Assembly (NCBI GenBank): GCA_948474755.1
Contig: CAOLHI010004258.1
Location: 1 to 64,000 of the forward strand
Reading direction: 5' to 3'
DNA: 64,000 nt
DNA from: Ctenosaura bakeri
Lineage: Eukaryota; Chordata; Lepidosauria; Squamata; Iguanidae
The stretch's first letter is position 1. Each line of letters begins with the position of its first letter. The position numbers were made by a program, and so were the translations under genes. Positions 23,007 through 33,054 of this stretch are shown one piece after another. Under the pieces are notes generated by a model that did no database searches, was not told where the DNA came from, and saw nothing but the letters and a program-made list of their open reading frames with translations.

Positions 23007-23278
23007 TTCCAGTTAGGGCTGGCCCAAGCCTTTTTGCTGCCTGAGGTGGTGCTGTAAATGGTGCTCCCACACCCAAGTTTGGGCACAGTACCGAAAGACA
23101 GCCAACTTATTTTGGCACATGAGGCACAATATCCCACAAGTTCATCTCTGACAGTGAAAATACAGTGCAACAGTAAAAATACAACAAATTAAATAACATG
23201 TTACTGCCCCTTCACAACACCCCAAACCTGTTGCCAGATGCACCTGCCCCACTCTGCCTAATGAAAGGGCCAGACCTG
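23007..23278. mobile_element. TIR element with GGCTGGCCC ends
   Basis: Left end agggctggcccaagcc then tgctgcctgaggtgg; right end gccccactctgcctaa then gaaagggccagacctg. This is a degraded inverted pair, with a second fragment at 47320-47385. Confidence 0.5.
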
Positions 23279-24949
23279 TTTTAAATTTAACTCAGAAAGA
23301 CTACTGTAGAAAGTTAGAACAGCCACACATATATCCTTCTACAATTACATGGTATAACATACAAACAATGCTACCATTAACTTAAATGAAGGTGATTTAT
23401 AATCTAATGCCTGATTAGGTATGGGAAAAATGTATTGGTTTCACCTTCTTACACATTCAAATCTTGGAAACCTCACAGTCTTTCCGTTCTAAATAGGAGG
23501 AGATTTGTGAAAGCTGGCAAAGTATTCAAAATTAAATAAAGGAATTTTTCCCCTATTGCACCAGCAAAATTTAATAGATACAGCTATTCCCACCAAAGGA
23601 AGGACTGTATACTGTACACCATCTGGGGGGTAAAGGTGAGGTGTCACTCAGAAATATAAAAGGTGGCAACCTTAATTCTGTACTAATAGGATTGAATGCA
23701 AAGGGATTCAGATACAGACTTTGGAGATTTATAAGAGGAAATTCTTATAAAAATAAATTGGAGTGGAACTCTCATTCTTCCCTATCCACAATGAACACTT
23801 TGCATAATCCACATAGATCTGAATTTCAGGATAATCATATAAATTCACCTTCTCTTTATGGTATATAGTTTCCCTACCCCTGGCTGAAAAACATTTATGC
23901 TTTTAAAATGTTGCAAGCACTCCTAATGGCGCAACAGCAAACAGAGAACTCCAGCATCTGATTGTTTTAAACCATAGAAAGATATGAAGTAAAGCTTTTC
24001 AGGGAGTCCCTTGGGACTTTTTGTCTCATTCTGTGCCATGGCATGTACTTCTTGGACTGTTCCTCAAGGAATATGGTATGCCAGCCAAGTCATGAGGAGG
24101 CTTGGCCATAACAAGCAGTCTCCAAAAATAGTATCTTAAGTTGCGCTTGTAATACCAAGGGCTTTGAATGAACCATAAGGGTACCCAAGGGAAATTATAA
24201 AGTCATAAGGAAAAGCCAGAAGTCCTGGATGCAAGCAGCAGTCGGTCTGCAGTGAAACTAACCAAATTATTTTCCATTTTCAAATACTTGCAATAACAGT
24301 GCTTGAGTTTGTTGAAAAAGATCTTTGTGGAGCTCAAAAGCTTAGATGTTCCCACTAACAGAACTTGTAACAGAACTGGTTTCCCAACACATCTGTCTCA
24401 CAAATATCCATTTCTGCAGGAGTTTTATCTTTCTATAAATATTTCCACAACTTTTTTATGCCAAGTGATCTGACAGAAAAGAAAGACAGGCCTCAAGGAA
24501 CATTCTTCCACCATCAAGCATAGCTTGCCATCTGTCTCATACGGGTTATAAAGCAGCAGCAGACTCTTATCTACTCCTCCACAGCCATTGCCAGTTTTTG
24601 GCCTGACCCAAGAGATTTTACTGTCTGAGTTGAAAGACAGGATCCTCCACCCAACACAAATTCAATATGCAAAAGCTGACCAGAATACAGTGTAACATTT
24701 CTTCAACACTTCTGGTAGGACATCATTCTTCATTCCACCTGAAGACAGAAGGCTAGCTTGACGGAAGGTTGAGTGGAAAACAAAGTAGTGTGCTCTAAGA
24801 GAAAGCTGCACTGCCCGTTCTTGCTTCATCCTGTTGTCTGACCTCAACCTTCCTAATGGCAGACTATAAGGATGGAAAGAATATTCAAAAATATTCAAAA
24901 TATTGTAAAAAGATTAGTATTGGGAAACTGTGTTGAGGACAACCCTGCA
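23279..24949. other. No recognisable gene
   Basis: Intronic sequence without a supported coding frame or recognised repeat. Confidence 0.35.
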
Positions 24950-25190
24950 TTTTCTGAAAAGAAAAAAACTGTTTACCACAAATATATAAATCTGTGAATC
25001 GTGTTCAGAATAAGTCACTAACTACAGCATTTTCTGCACAGAAAATACTTGTTTCCTGTAAAAATTGCTGTTTTCTGTGCAAAACAAAGAAACAAACACA
25101 AACAAAAAATATGTGAATGTTGCCCAGAAATAGTCTTGAACTGTGAATAATTTTAGAAGACTGTGCAGTTCTTGAAGACTTTTTCACAAA
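24950..25190. repeat. Unclassified repeat with TTTTCTGTGCAGAAAA palindromes
   Basis: Repeated half-sites (tgcattttctgaaaag, gcattttctgcacagaaaat, attgctgttttctgtgcaaa) form short inverted repeats. The same units recur at 26380-26490, 36350-36520 and about 38990. Confidence 0.5.
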
Positions 25191-25481
25191 GTGAATTGTA
25201 AAAATTACTCATTTCTCTTCAAGGTTGAAATTAGCAAATAATTAATATTCCTATGGCAGGGCCAGCTGTGCTTGCAAAAAATGTCATTTTCTTGGAGACA
25301 CAGAATAAGATGGAAAACTGAACAATGCAGGGAGATGAACTCTTCTCAGCCACTATACCTGACTTAACTCAACAAGAGATGCATGTAGGTACAGCTGTTT
25401 CCTTAAGCTTTCCTATCCACTAAGTCAAACCAACATCCTGTAGGGCTTATATCAGGAGTGGACCATTTTTGTGGCTCCCCA

Positions 25482-25515
25482 GGAAGGAAGGAAGGAAGGA
25501 AGGAAGGAAGGAAAC
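25482..25515. repeat. GGAA microsatellite
   Basis: About eight uninterrupted GGAA units. GGAA arrays can bind ETS-family factors, but no function is implied. Confidence 0.9.
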
Positions 25516-25747
25516 TGTCTGTACAGCCAGTGTGTAAATGAGTGGAGAAAAATCCCCTACCCTTGATGGTTTCAAAGTCAGTTTCCTAGAGACTGGAAGG
25601 GAGCTTTTGGTTAGGTTTGGCTGTGCTTCCATTGCTTCAGTACCATTTCCTTTGTTCTTTTCAATTCAATGCTTCAACTATTTTGATGCAAATATTTTCA
25701 CTCATAGGAACAATAAATGATGTGTTTCTATGCTGTTCTTTGTATCG

Positions 25748-25830
25748 GCGTTTTTATTATTAATTTGATTTATATCCTGCCATTCCTTATAGGAGCTGAG
25801 GTTTAAGGCTGCCTAAACGTAACAATTTTT
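25748..25830 (-). mobile_element. L2-type LINE 3' tail fragment
   Basis: ttatttgatttatatcctgcc-like text is the reverse complement of the L2 tail (ggcaggatataaat). Confidence 0.5.
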
Positions 25831-26379
25831 TATTCAAAAATGATGTGCATGAGTGGAAAATGGAGATGTCATGTGAATCTGATTATTCCATCCTGGCTCA
25901 CTGAACACAAAATTGAGATTAGGAGAGTTTTTTGCATTTTTCTGTTTCTTACTTCATTTCTGGACATTTTTGAGAATATTTCATAAAGGTCTTTTTATGC
26001 AAAATTGTACAAAATATGCCTTCTGCAAGTCTTAGAAATTGGGAAGTGCTTGTATATTCTTCCACTTGTCTATTTTGCTTTATTATTTTATGTCTGAGGT
26101 TGAGAGAAGTTACAGGAAACACTTGAGTGTAATTGGGTTAAAAAAATCTGACTTGGATTTGGCACAAAAGCGACAAAAGATTGGGAGACTGGGGCTGTCG
26201 ACAGAAAATAGAAAGAACTAGGAAAATTCAGGGAGTGGGTAGAGATGGAACAGATATTGACTGAAACAGTTGAGAAATTTTCCAAACACCCAGGAAACTC
26301 CATTAGGAAAAATTATGAGGCAGTGAGATTTGTGTGCAAATTTCTTCTGGTACTCACATAACTCAGAGAGTTTGGGGGA

Positions 26380-26490
26380 AATTATTCTGCACAGAAGTAC
26401 ATACAGGATTTTGTTTATTTAGTTAGTTAGTTTGGATAAAAGATGTGTTCATTGTGCAGAAAACAGTATTTTTTGTGCAGAAAATATATG
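26380..26490. repeat. Unclassified palindromic TTTTCTGTGCAGAAAA repeat
   Basis: ttctgcacagaagtac and two close copies of ttgtgcagaaaa. Related to 24950-25190 and 36350-36520. Confidence 0.45.
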
Positions 26491-26881
26491 TGAGGACAAA
26501 AGAGATGAGGATTTATATTCCTAGTTAAATGTCCCAACAGTTACTCAGGTAGCACAGTTATATGCTACCTTCTGGAACAAGGTTGTATACTCTAAATCCT
26601 ATGTGAGAGTGTTGTTGCCCTTGTGTTCTGCTTGTGTGCATCTCAAAGCCATATGTTTGCTTGCTCTCTGACACAGGATACAGCGCTAGATAGGTCTGCG
26701 GTACAGTCTAGCAGGGCTCTTCTTATTACTCTTAGGTAACAGTATCCAGATTTCAGAATTGAAATATTTGATCCTGTGGGGGTGAGGGTAGAAGACCAGA
26801 TTTCAGTGGTTATTCTACATAATATTTGACAAACATTTATTTGTTACAAATGATAGAAAAGCTAAGAGAGAAATCTAAATA

Positions 26882-27268
26882 CAGTCATCCCTCCACTTTC
26901 TCTAGGGTTAGGGGCACAGGGCCCCTGTGAAAGTGGAAAAACCATGAATAACTCTAGGCTCTCCCAAACCATATTTAACATACAAAAAATATATATGATC
27001 ATCATATTCAACCCACCATGGATTCCTTTGAGGCATCAGGGTTCCTTCACAAGGCAGAAGTGGGTGGCTGGTGGACTTACTGTCACTTCCACTGCTGCCC
27101 CACACCATTTTTAATAGGGATTTACAAGCCTCATTCGCAGTTTCTCAGTCTCACAAGGCTTGCAGTCCCTATTAAAAATGGCATAGGGAGGCAGCAGAGG
27201 TGACAGCAAACAATCCGTGAATAATCAAATCCGCAAAAGTGAAACCTGCAAATGTGGAGGGCTGACTG
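26882..27268. mobile_element. Tigger-like (Tc1/mariner) MITE, copy 1
   Basis: 387 bp with ends CAGTCATCCCTCCACTTTC and AATGTGGAGGGCTGACTG, flanked on each side by TA (26880-26881, 27269-27270). Secondary inverted repeats inside (ccatttttaataggga, tccctattaaaaatgg) form a further stem. No transposase. Confidence 0.85.
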
Positions 27269-27563
27269 TATTTGATATGCTGATATTAGCCCAATAACTA
27301 AGTTTATGGAGTTACAAAGAAAAGAGTTCCTTACCAGTATGTGAAAAAAATGTTTTGGGGACTGCATCTCCCAAAATCTCCAGTTCAGCATGGCCATCAG
27401 CTGGGACATTCTGGGGATCCTATCCTAGCTTTAATTATGTGAACTCATCAGATGAGAACAGGATAACTCCTGCTAATTTATGATCAGGTATAAAAAATAG
27501 AGAGAGAAAAAAATGAAAAACTACCTCACATGATACATAGTTTGGGTGGATGGCCTGTGATTT

Positions 27564-27926
27564 ATGGACTGTCTCCTTCTGCTGCATGCTGATTTCAAGA
27601 CACTTCGTAAGATACAGAAAATCTGTATCTCCAAAATTAATTTAATCCCAGTAGTTTTGGATGCTGGGAAAAAAATCCAGCTGGTTCTCTTAAATTTAGC
27701 ATCTACAGGCAGATTGTTGGAATACAGATCAAACTCCACCCTGTTTGACAAACAAAAGAAAAAAGAAGTAAAAGGAAGAAAAGATAAAGCTAATGACTTT
27801 CTAAAATGGAAAATTGAGGCTGTTTTCCCAATATTCTTTCTGTCTCACCCAAGGATATTTTTAAAAGAAACTACAAGTATAAAACATCCAAACTTCTTGC
27901 CCATAACTCAAGAAGCTGAAGAATAT
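27564..27926 (+). pseudogene. Possible retrotransposon ORF1 C-terminal fragment
   Basis: An open frame of 121 codons ends FFLSHPRIFLKETTS, then PITQEAEEY. A basic DKQKKKEVKGRKDKA stretch precedes it. The pattern FP-x-FFL and the terminal EAEEY recall the C-terminal domain of LINE ORF1 proteins, but I cannot name the family. It could be chance. Confidence 0.3.
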
Positions 27927-29966
27927 TAGATCATATTGAAAATACACTCCATTTTGTACAGTTTCAAATGCTCCTACTGAGCATCTTTTATGTTCACAAG
28001 CAATGCTTCCTGTTCTCAAATCAAGATGTGCCCTACTGGGATTCTCAAAAGCAAGACATTTCTCAAGCTAAGTTTCCTAGATCAAAGAGGCAGCAATAAA
28101 TTCAGATAAGTGTTTCGGCTTTATCATGTTTTGCCAGAACATGGTTCCTTGGTGGAGGGGAAGATTTATGTGAGAATATTAAGATGCAGCTCTGTCTACA
28201 GATAAAACAGAGGGTAGATGCTGGTGCTTAACTGATTATGAACAGAGAAGGTTCCATTCTAGCCAAAGGAAGAGCTTTTAAACATTCACTTCCAAACACA
28301 AAGTTCTCACGGCTTGTCATGGGAAAAGATTGCTTCCCTTTTATTGATTCATCTTCACAAGATGGCTTTCACAAATCATTCAGCTGGGGGGAAAGTCAGA
28401 TAGGAAGCATTTGTAATCAGCACCAGACCAAACTGTTCTGCCACCTGAGACATGAGGAAAAATACCATCCCCTCCCATTGCCACCACATGACTGGGTGTT
28501 ATAAAAGAATAAAAGGTTTAAAGTTACACACTTCAATATTATTTTGTTTTTACTTACAGTGCAAGTTGCACATGGAATTTTCCACCACATGAGCCAAAAT
28601 ACCTTGACAAGTATTGTGGACTTTGATTCCTCCTCAGGTAGCAAAAGGTCTGGGGTCATCCCTGAGATTCCTAGAGAAATAATTAGGTATGCAAAGTAGC
28701 TTCCATATAAGGAGACTGGCTGACATCCTGTTAGTGACACAGGCATAGGTTTCACTGTACATGTAGAATGATTTTTAGTTGATTGGACAATGCGCCAAGT
28801 TATATCCAGTTGATGGTAACATAAGTAGAGTTGTGCACGTGCAACCACATTGAAGGACATTGAAGTACACTGAGTAGCACATGAATGCAGATTGCTTCTA
28901 TACGTTGCTTTTGTGCACAACAAATTTTCAGCCACAATGTTAATCAGATTGACCACTGATCCATGTGTGTTGCAATACATTGGTATTCTATACAGGAGAT
29001 GCATAACTTAACTCTACCTGTGGATATTTATTCAACAGTGAAGCAATTGACCATTCTCTATAAAGTTGTCACTTTTGTCACACAAAATCCTTCCACAAGC
29101 TACTTTTATGAAGATAATTATCTGACCTACAAAAGCATGGCAAGTGCTCAGGATTATGGCCAGCATGATATTTCTGACTGGACTCTGAGATGCAACGTTA
29201 AGATAGTAAAGTTATGCTAAATAAGCTGAAAGGCAAAGTTAAGATGGCGACAGAACACTGACCTTTCGGGAAAATAGCTTTGCGGTGTTAAGATTGTTCC
29301 ATATTATTTTTAGCCATTGCCTTTTTCTGAGCAGCATGATAACTTTGCTGGTAAAGATTGACTAGTGCCCCAGCAACATGTGGTGTGGAAGTCTGGGATT
29401 AATTGATATGAGATAACTTCATATATATTTGCTTATGTAATTGAAAAGATAATTTGATATACATTAATCAGATGCAGCAGTGCTCAGAAACTGCAAGTAC
29501 AGAGCATCCAGCAAGGTCTTTTATGGTTGTCCAGGAAATATCACCTTTATTACCAGTTGCAGTGTTGAAAATTTGTGTGTGGGTGCACAGATATACGCAT
29601 ATGCCAAAAGTAATAAGAGAACAACTTTATCTCATGTTTAATGTTCTTTGTGAAACACCTGCCAGTATGGTAAAAGCAATATAAGCAATCCACAGTTTAA
29701 ACAGTATTCTTTAGTTTAGTTTTTTTTTTCCGTAAGTAGGAATAGAAAATTAATGTGTTTTGTAAGCCTTTCCCTATAGAAGTATCCATTTCATAGTTCC
29801 TGAGATTACCAATGGAATGGAGTTCATCTTGACTTGGAAATACATACATTTTCTACGATCTGTGTCTTGGACATGTTTACATTTTCTCACTTGTATCTTG
29901 GGAATTTGTACATTGCTGTGCTTATGATCCATTTATAGAGAGGAAAATACATCCTCTCCAAAAATG
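27927..29966. other. No recognisable gene
   Basis: Intronic sequence. A 195-codon reverse-strand frame (28417-29004) has no recognisable domain and unbiased composition. No clear transposon. Confidence 0.35.
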
Positions 29967-31655
29967 TTCATTGTTGTCAACTGCCATCAAGTTAACCTGG
30001 ACTTATGATAATCCTAAGAATGAGAGATTTCCAAGTTTCAGCTGCCCTGCTCAGGTTCTGTACAGTCAAGGATGTGGCTTCCTTGATTGGTTCTTTCCAT
30101 CTGTAATGTGGTCTTCCTCTTTTCGTACTACCTTCTATCTTACCAAGCTTTATTGTCCTTTCTAGTGAGTCAGGTATTCTCATGATATTGCCAAAGTATG
30201 ACAGTTTAGTCATCTTTGGCTTCTAGAAAGAGTTCAGGCCTGATTTGCTCTAGGATCCTTTCATTAGTCTTTTTAGCAGTCCAGGGTATCTGAACTGTTC
30301 TTCATCACCACATTTTGAATGAGTTGATTCTCTCCCTATCAGTTTTCTTCACTGTCCAGCTTTCATAAACATACATAGAAATTGGAAATACAATGGCATG
30401 GGCAATCCCAACTTTAGTATTCAATGATATAGGTTTAGGCTTGAACATCTTGTCTAGTTCCTTCATAGTTGCCCGTCCAGGTCCTAGTCTTCTTCTGTTT
30501 TCTTGTCTGCAGTTTCCATTCTGATTAATGACTGAGCTAAAGTACGGAAAATTTTGAACTATTTCAACATCTTTATCATCTGCTTTAAAGTTATTTAAGT
30601 CATCATTGATCATTCTTCTTGTTTTCATAATGCTTAGCTGTAAACTTGCCTTTGTGCTTTCTGCATTGACTTTCTTCTATAATTGTTTCAAGTCTTTATT
30701 GTAATATTGTTTCATGTACATATCTTAAATTGTTGATGTTCCTTCCTCCAATTTTCATGATTCCTTCCTCCAGGTCTAAGGGCCTTTCCACACTACACTG
30801 TTACAGTGCTGTTATTCGACTTTCAACATCCTATGGAATCCTGGGGTTTGCAGTTTAGGGAGGAGCATTTAGAAATCTTAGCCAGAAAGCTCTTTGGCCT
30901 CAGAAAACTACTAACCCCAGAATTCCACAGGATGCTGAAAAGGGAATAATAACACTAAGGCCATAATACTGCTTTACGTATGATATATTAAGTCTCCCAA
31001 GTGCTCTGAGTGCAGTGGTCACTTTGCTTTCTAAAATTGGAGGTTTGTCTTCATATGGTTCTTCCTTGAATGAATCTGTTAACCTTTCGTCTGTTTTATA
31101 CAGTTCCTCTGTGTATTATTTCCGTTATCTTTTTATTTCTACTTGGTCATGTAATGTGTTCCCTTTCTGGTTGTAGAGCATCCCCACTGTTGGTTTACAT
31201 TTCCGTTTGATTTCTCAGGTCTTGTAGAAGAGGTCTCTTGTTCTTTCTTTTTTGTTGTCATCTATTTCTCTGCACTGATTATTATAGTAGTTTTCCTGGT
31301 CCCTGTGCACAAGTCATTGAATAGTTACATTCAGGGTTCTGACTCTATTTCTGTCACCTTTTACTTTTGCTTCTCATCTGTCTTTAACTGCTTGAAGAAT
31401 TTCATCTGTTATCCATTGAGCCTTCTCTTTCTTTTTGGCCACAGATAGTGTCTCTTTGCATTCCTTCTTGACAAAGTTCCTGGCTTCAGATCAGAGTTCT
31501 TCTGGCTCCCAGTCAATTAGGCTTAATAGTACAAATCTCTTTTTTTCACATTATCTTTAAATTCTATGGGGGTGTTCTTCAGGTTGTATTTCAGCATGAT
31601 TTAGTGTCCTTCCTTTGCTCTCCTCTAACTTTTGCAATTGCATGGTCCTCTGCCA
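29967..31655 (-). pseudogene. Bov-B LINE reverse transcriptase remnant, split by a MITE
   Basis: The 3' tail begins at 29967 (gttgtcaactgccatcaag). On the - strand the C-terminal reads MTKLSYFGNIMRIPDSLERT and GRPHYRWKEPIKEAT. Farther in, 30305-30628 reads YFSSVINQNGNCRQENRRRL, FPISMYVYESWTVKK. These are Bov-B/RTE motifs. A hairpin MITE at 30780-30962 interrupts it, and from 31.0 kb on the frame is lost. The position of the 5' end is approximate. Confidence 0.8.
30780..30962. mobile_element. Hairpin MITE family A, copy 2, nested in Bov-B
   Basis: gggcctttccacactacact, ttcaacatcctatggaatcc and the mirrored aattccacaggatgctgaaa. The Bov-B text around it (ccaggtctaa before, taatactgctttac after) is continuous in the Bov-B copy at about 18.70 kb. 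This gives an empty-site comparison and a TAA duplication. Confidence 0.8.
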
Positions 31656-32008
31656 TTGGTGACTATTTTCCCCCCAAATATACACATTTTAATCATGTAC
31701 TCCAAAAATGTGTATGACTAAAAATGTACATATTTGAAAAAAATTTACAAATATGTTTTAGTTAATGGAAGAATGTATGCTGAATTTATATATTACAAAC
31801 TTGTATACCAAAATTCCTACATTTTGTGACATCATGGTGAATCAGGACCATCATTTCAAGCTGGCTTGTTTTAGGCTAACCATTATTGATATGAATGGTT
31901 GTTATTTTTGGTGGTGTGGCTACTGTCAATCAAACAAAGCAGAATCAAAAGTCTGCCACACTCTTCCTCATAGCCATGCTGGCGAAGAAAAGGAAACATG
32001 CAAGCTCA

Positions 32009-32128
32009 GGCCATTTCCGCACTAGACTGTTGTAATACTAGGGAGGGGCCTAAACTGCAAACCCCAGGATTCCATAGGATGTTGGAAGTGGGATAATAGT
32101 ACTATAACAGTCTAGTGTGGGAATGGCC
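32009..32128. mobile_element. Hairpin MITE family A, copy 3 (internally deleted)
   Basis: Ends GGCCATTTCCGCACTAGAC and GTCTAGTGTGGGAATGGCC, flanked by TCA on each side (32006-32008, 32129-32131). About 80 bases are missing from the left arm. Confidence 0.85.
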
Positions 32129-32661
32129 TCAGAGTTTACTGGAGCTCATTCTCATGATCTTAAACTAATGTGTAGCACAAAATATAAACCAAGCTAATGT
32201 TTAGGGTGAGATTTTTATCTTTAGGACATAACCTATAGGGAATGACCAAAATAATTCAGCAGAATGTTCATATTTATTGGTTTGAAGAACATTAAAGGGC
32301 ACCCAAAACTTGAGAATAGATATTGCCAGACAAGGACCCATCTGTTACTGAATTCTTTCCTGGTTCAATATGTATTTTCCCTTCTCTGATTAGTTTTTGA
32401 GATTTGAAGTACTTCTATGTTACTATTTTTTGTGCTATCATTTATGATCAATACTAATTATAGACTTTTGATACCATCAGAGATCTTTAGCACTATTAAA
32501 GTTTTACAAAGATGTGGAAAGTAATTTTTTTAAAATCTTCATTACTTACATTTACAGGTGTAAGGACCCTATGTCATCACCATAGTTTCTGCATTAAAAA
32601 GTAACTCTCTCCTTTTCAGTTACTCGAAACCTAGATAGCTTTCATGTCTGAAATTATCACT

Positions 32662-32804
32662 GGCCATTTCCGCACTAGACTGTTATAGGGCTATTATTCC
32701 ACTTTCAACATCCTTTGAGGCTCCTCCCTAAACTGCAAACCCCAGGATTCCATAGGATGTTGAAAGTGGAATAATAGCACTATAACAGTCTAGTGCAGAA
32801 ATGC
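32662..32804. mobile_element. Hairpin MITE family A, copy 4, just upstream of DKK2 exon 2
   Basis: Near-perfect arms (gttatagggctattattcca, ctttcaacatcc; ggatgttgaaagtggaataa, tagcactataacagtctagt). It ends about 100 bases before the exon 2 acceptor. The right terminus is eroded. Confidence 0.85.
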
Positions 32805-32903
32805 AATTGTAGGTACTTCCCTTTGTTTCCTCCATCTCTTCTGCTTCCTTTTCAGCAAAAAACAGATGAATAATCATCCCCCCTTCTCTTGCCCCATCTC
32901 CAG

Positions 32904-33054
32904 GCTTATCCTTGCACCAATGACAAGGAATGTGAAGTTGGGAAATACTGTCATAGTCCTCATCAAGCGACATCTGCCTGCATGATTTGTAGGAGGAAAA
33001 AGAGACGCTGCCACAGAGATGGAATGTGCTGTCCTGGAAACCGCTGTAACAATG
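32904..33054 (+). CDS. DKK2: DKK2 exon 2: N-terminal cysteine-rich domain
   Basis: The 151-nt exon encodes 50 residues plus the first base of a Gly codon. Nine cysteines are here (AYPC, KEC, KYC, SAC, MIC, RRC, MCC, RC) and the tenth comes from exon 3. A basic RRKKRR stretch lies in the middle. The acceptor is a pyrimidine-rich tract ending in CAG at 32901-32903 and the donor is GTATCT at 33055. The open frame continues into the intron and by chance also reads Ile-Cys-Ile there. The donor is placed by matching exon 3, which supplies the genuine Ile-Cys-Ile-Pro-Val. Confidence 0.95.

Larger units (their letters stand above)
1..32903 (+). other. DKK2: DKK2 intron 1 (3' part), inferred
   Basis: No open frame here resembles the DKK2 signal-peptide exon. 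The only CpG-rich patches (14.4 kb and 17.8-18.1 kb) are transposable elements, not a promoter island. In mammals intron 1 is by far the longest DKK2 intron, so the whole left half of the window is taken as intron 1. It is packed with repeats, listed separately. Confidence 0.75.

Noticed and set aside
28417..29004. 195-codon minus-strand open frame
   Set aside because: The protein has no recognisable domain and there are no splice or promoter signals. It overlaps other chance frames on the opposite strand.
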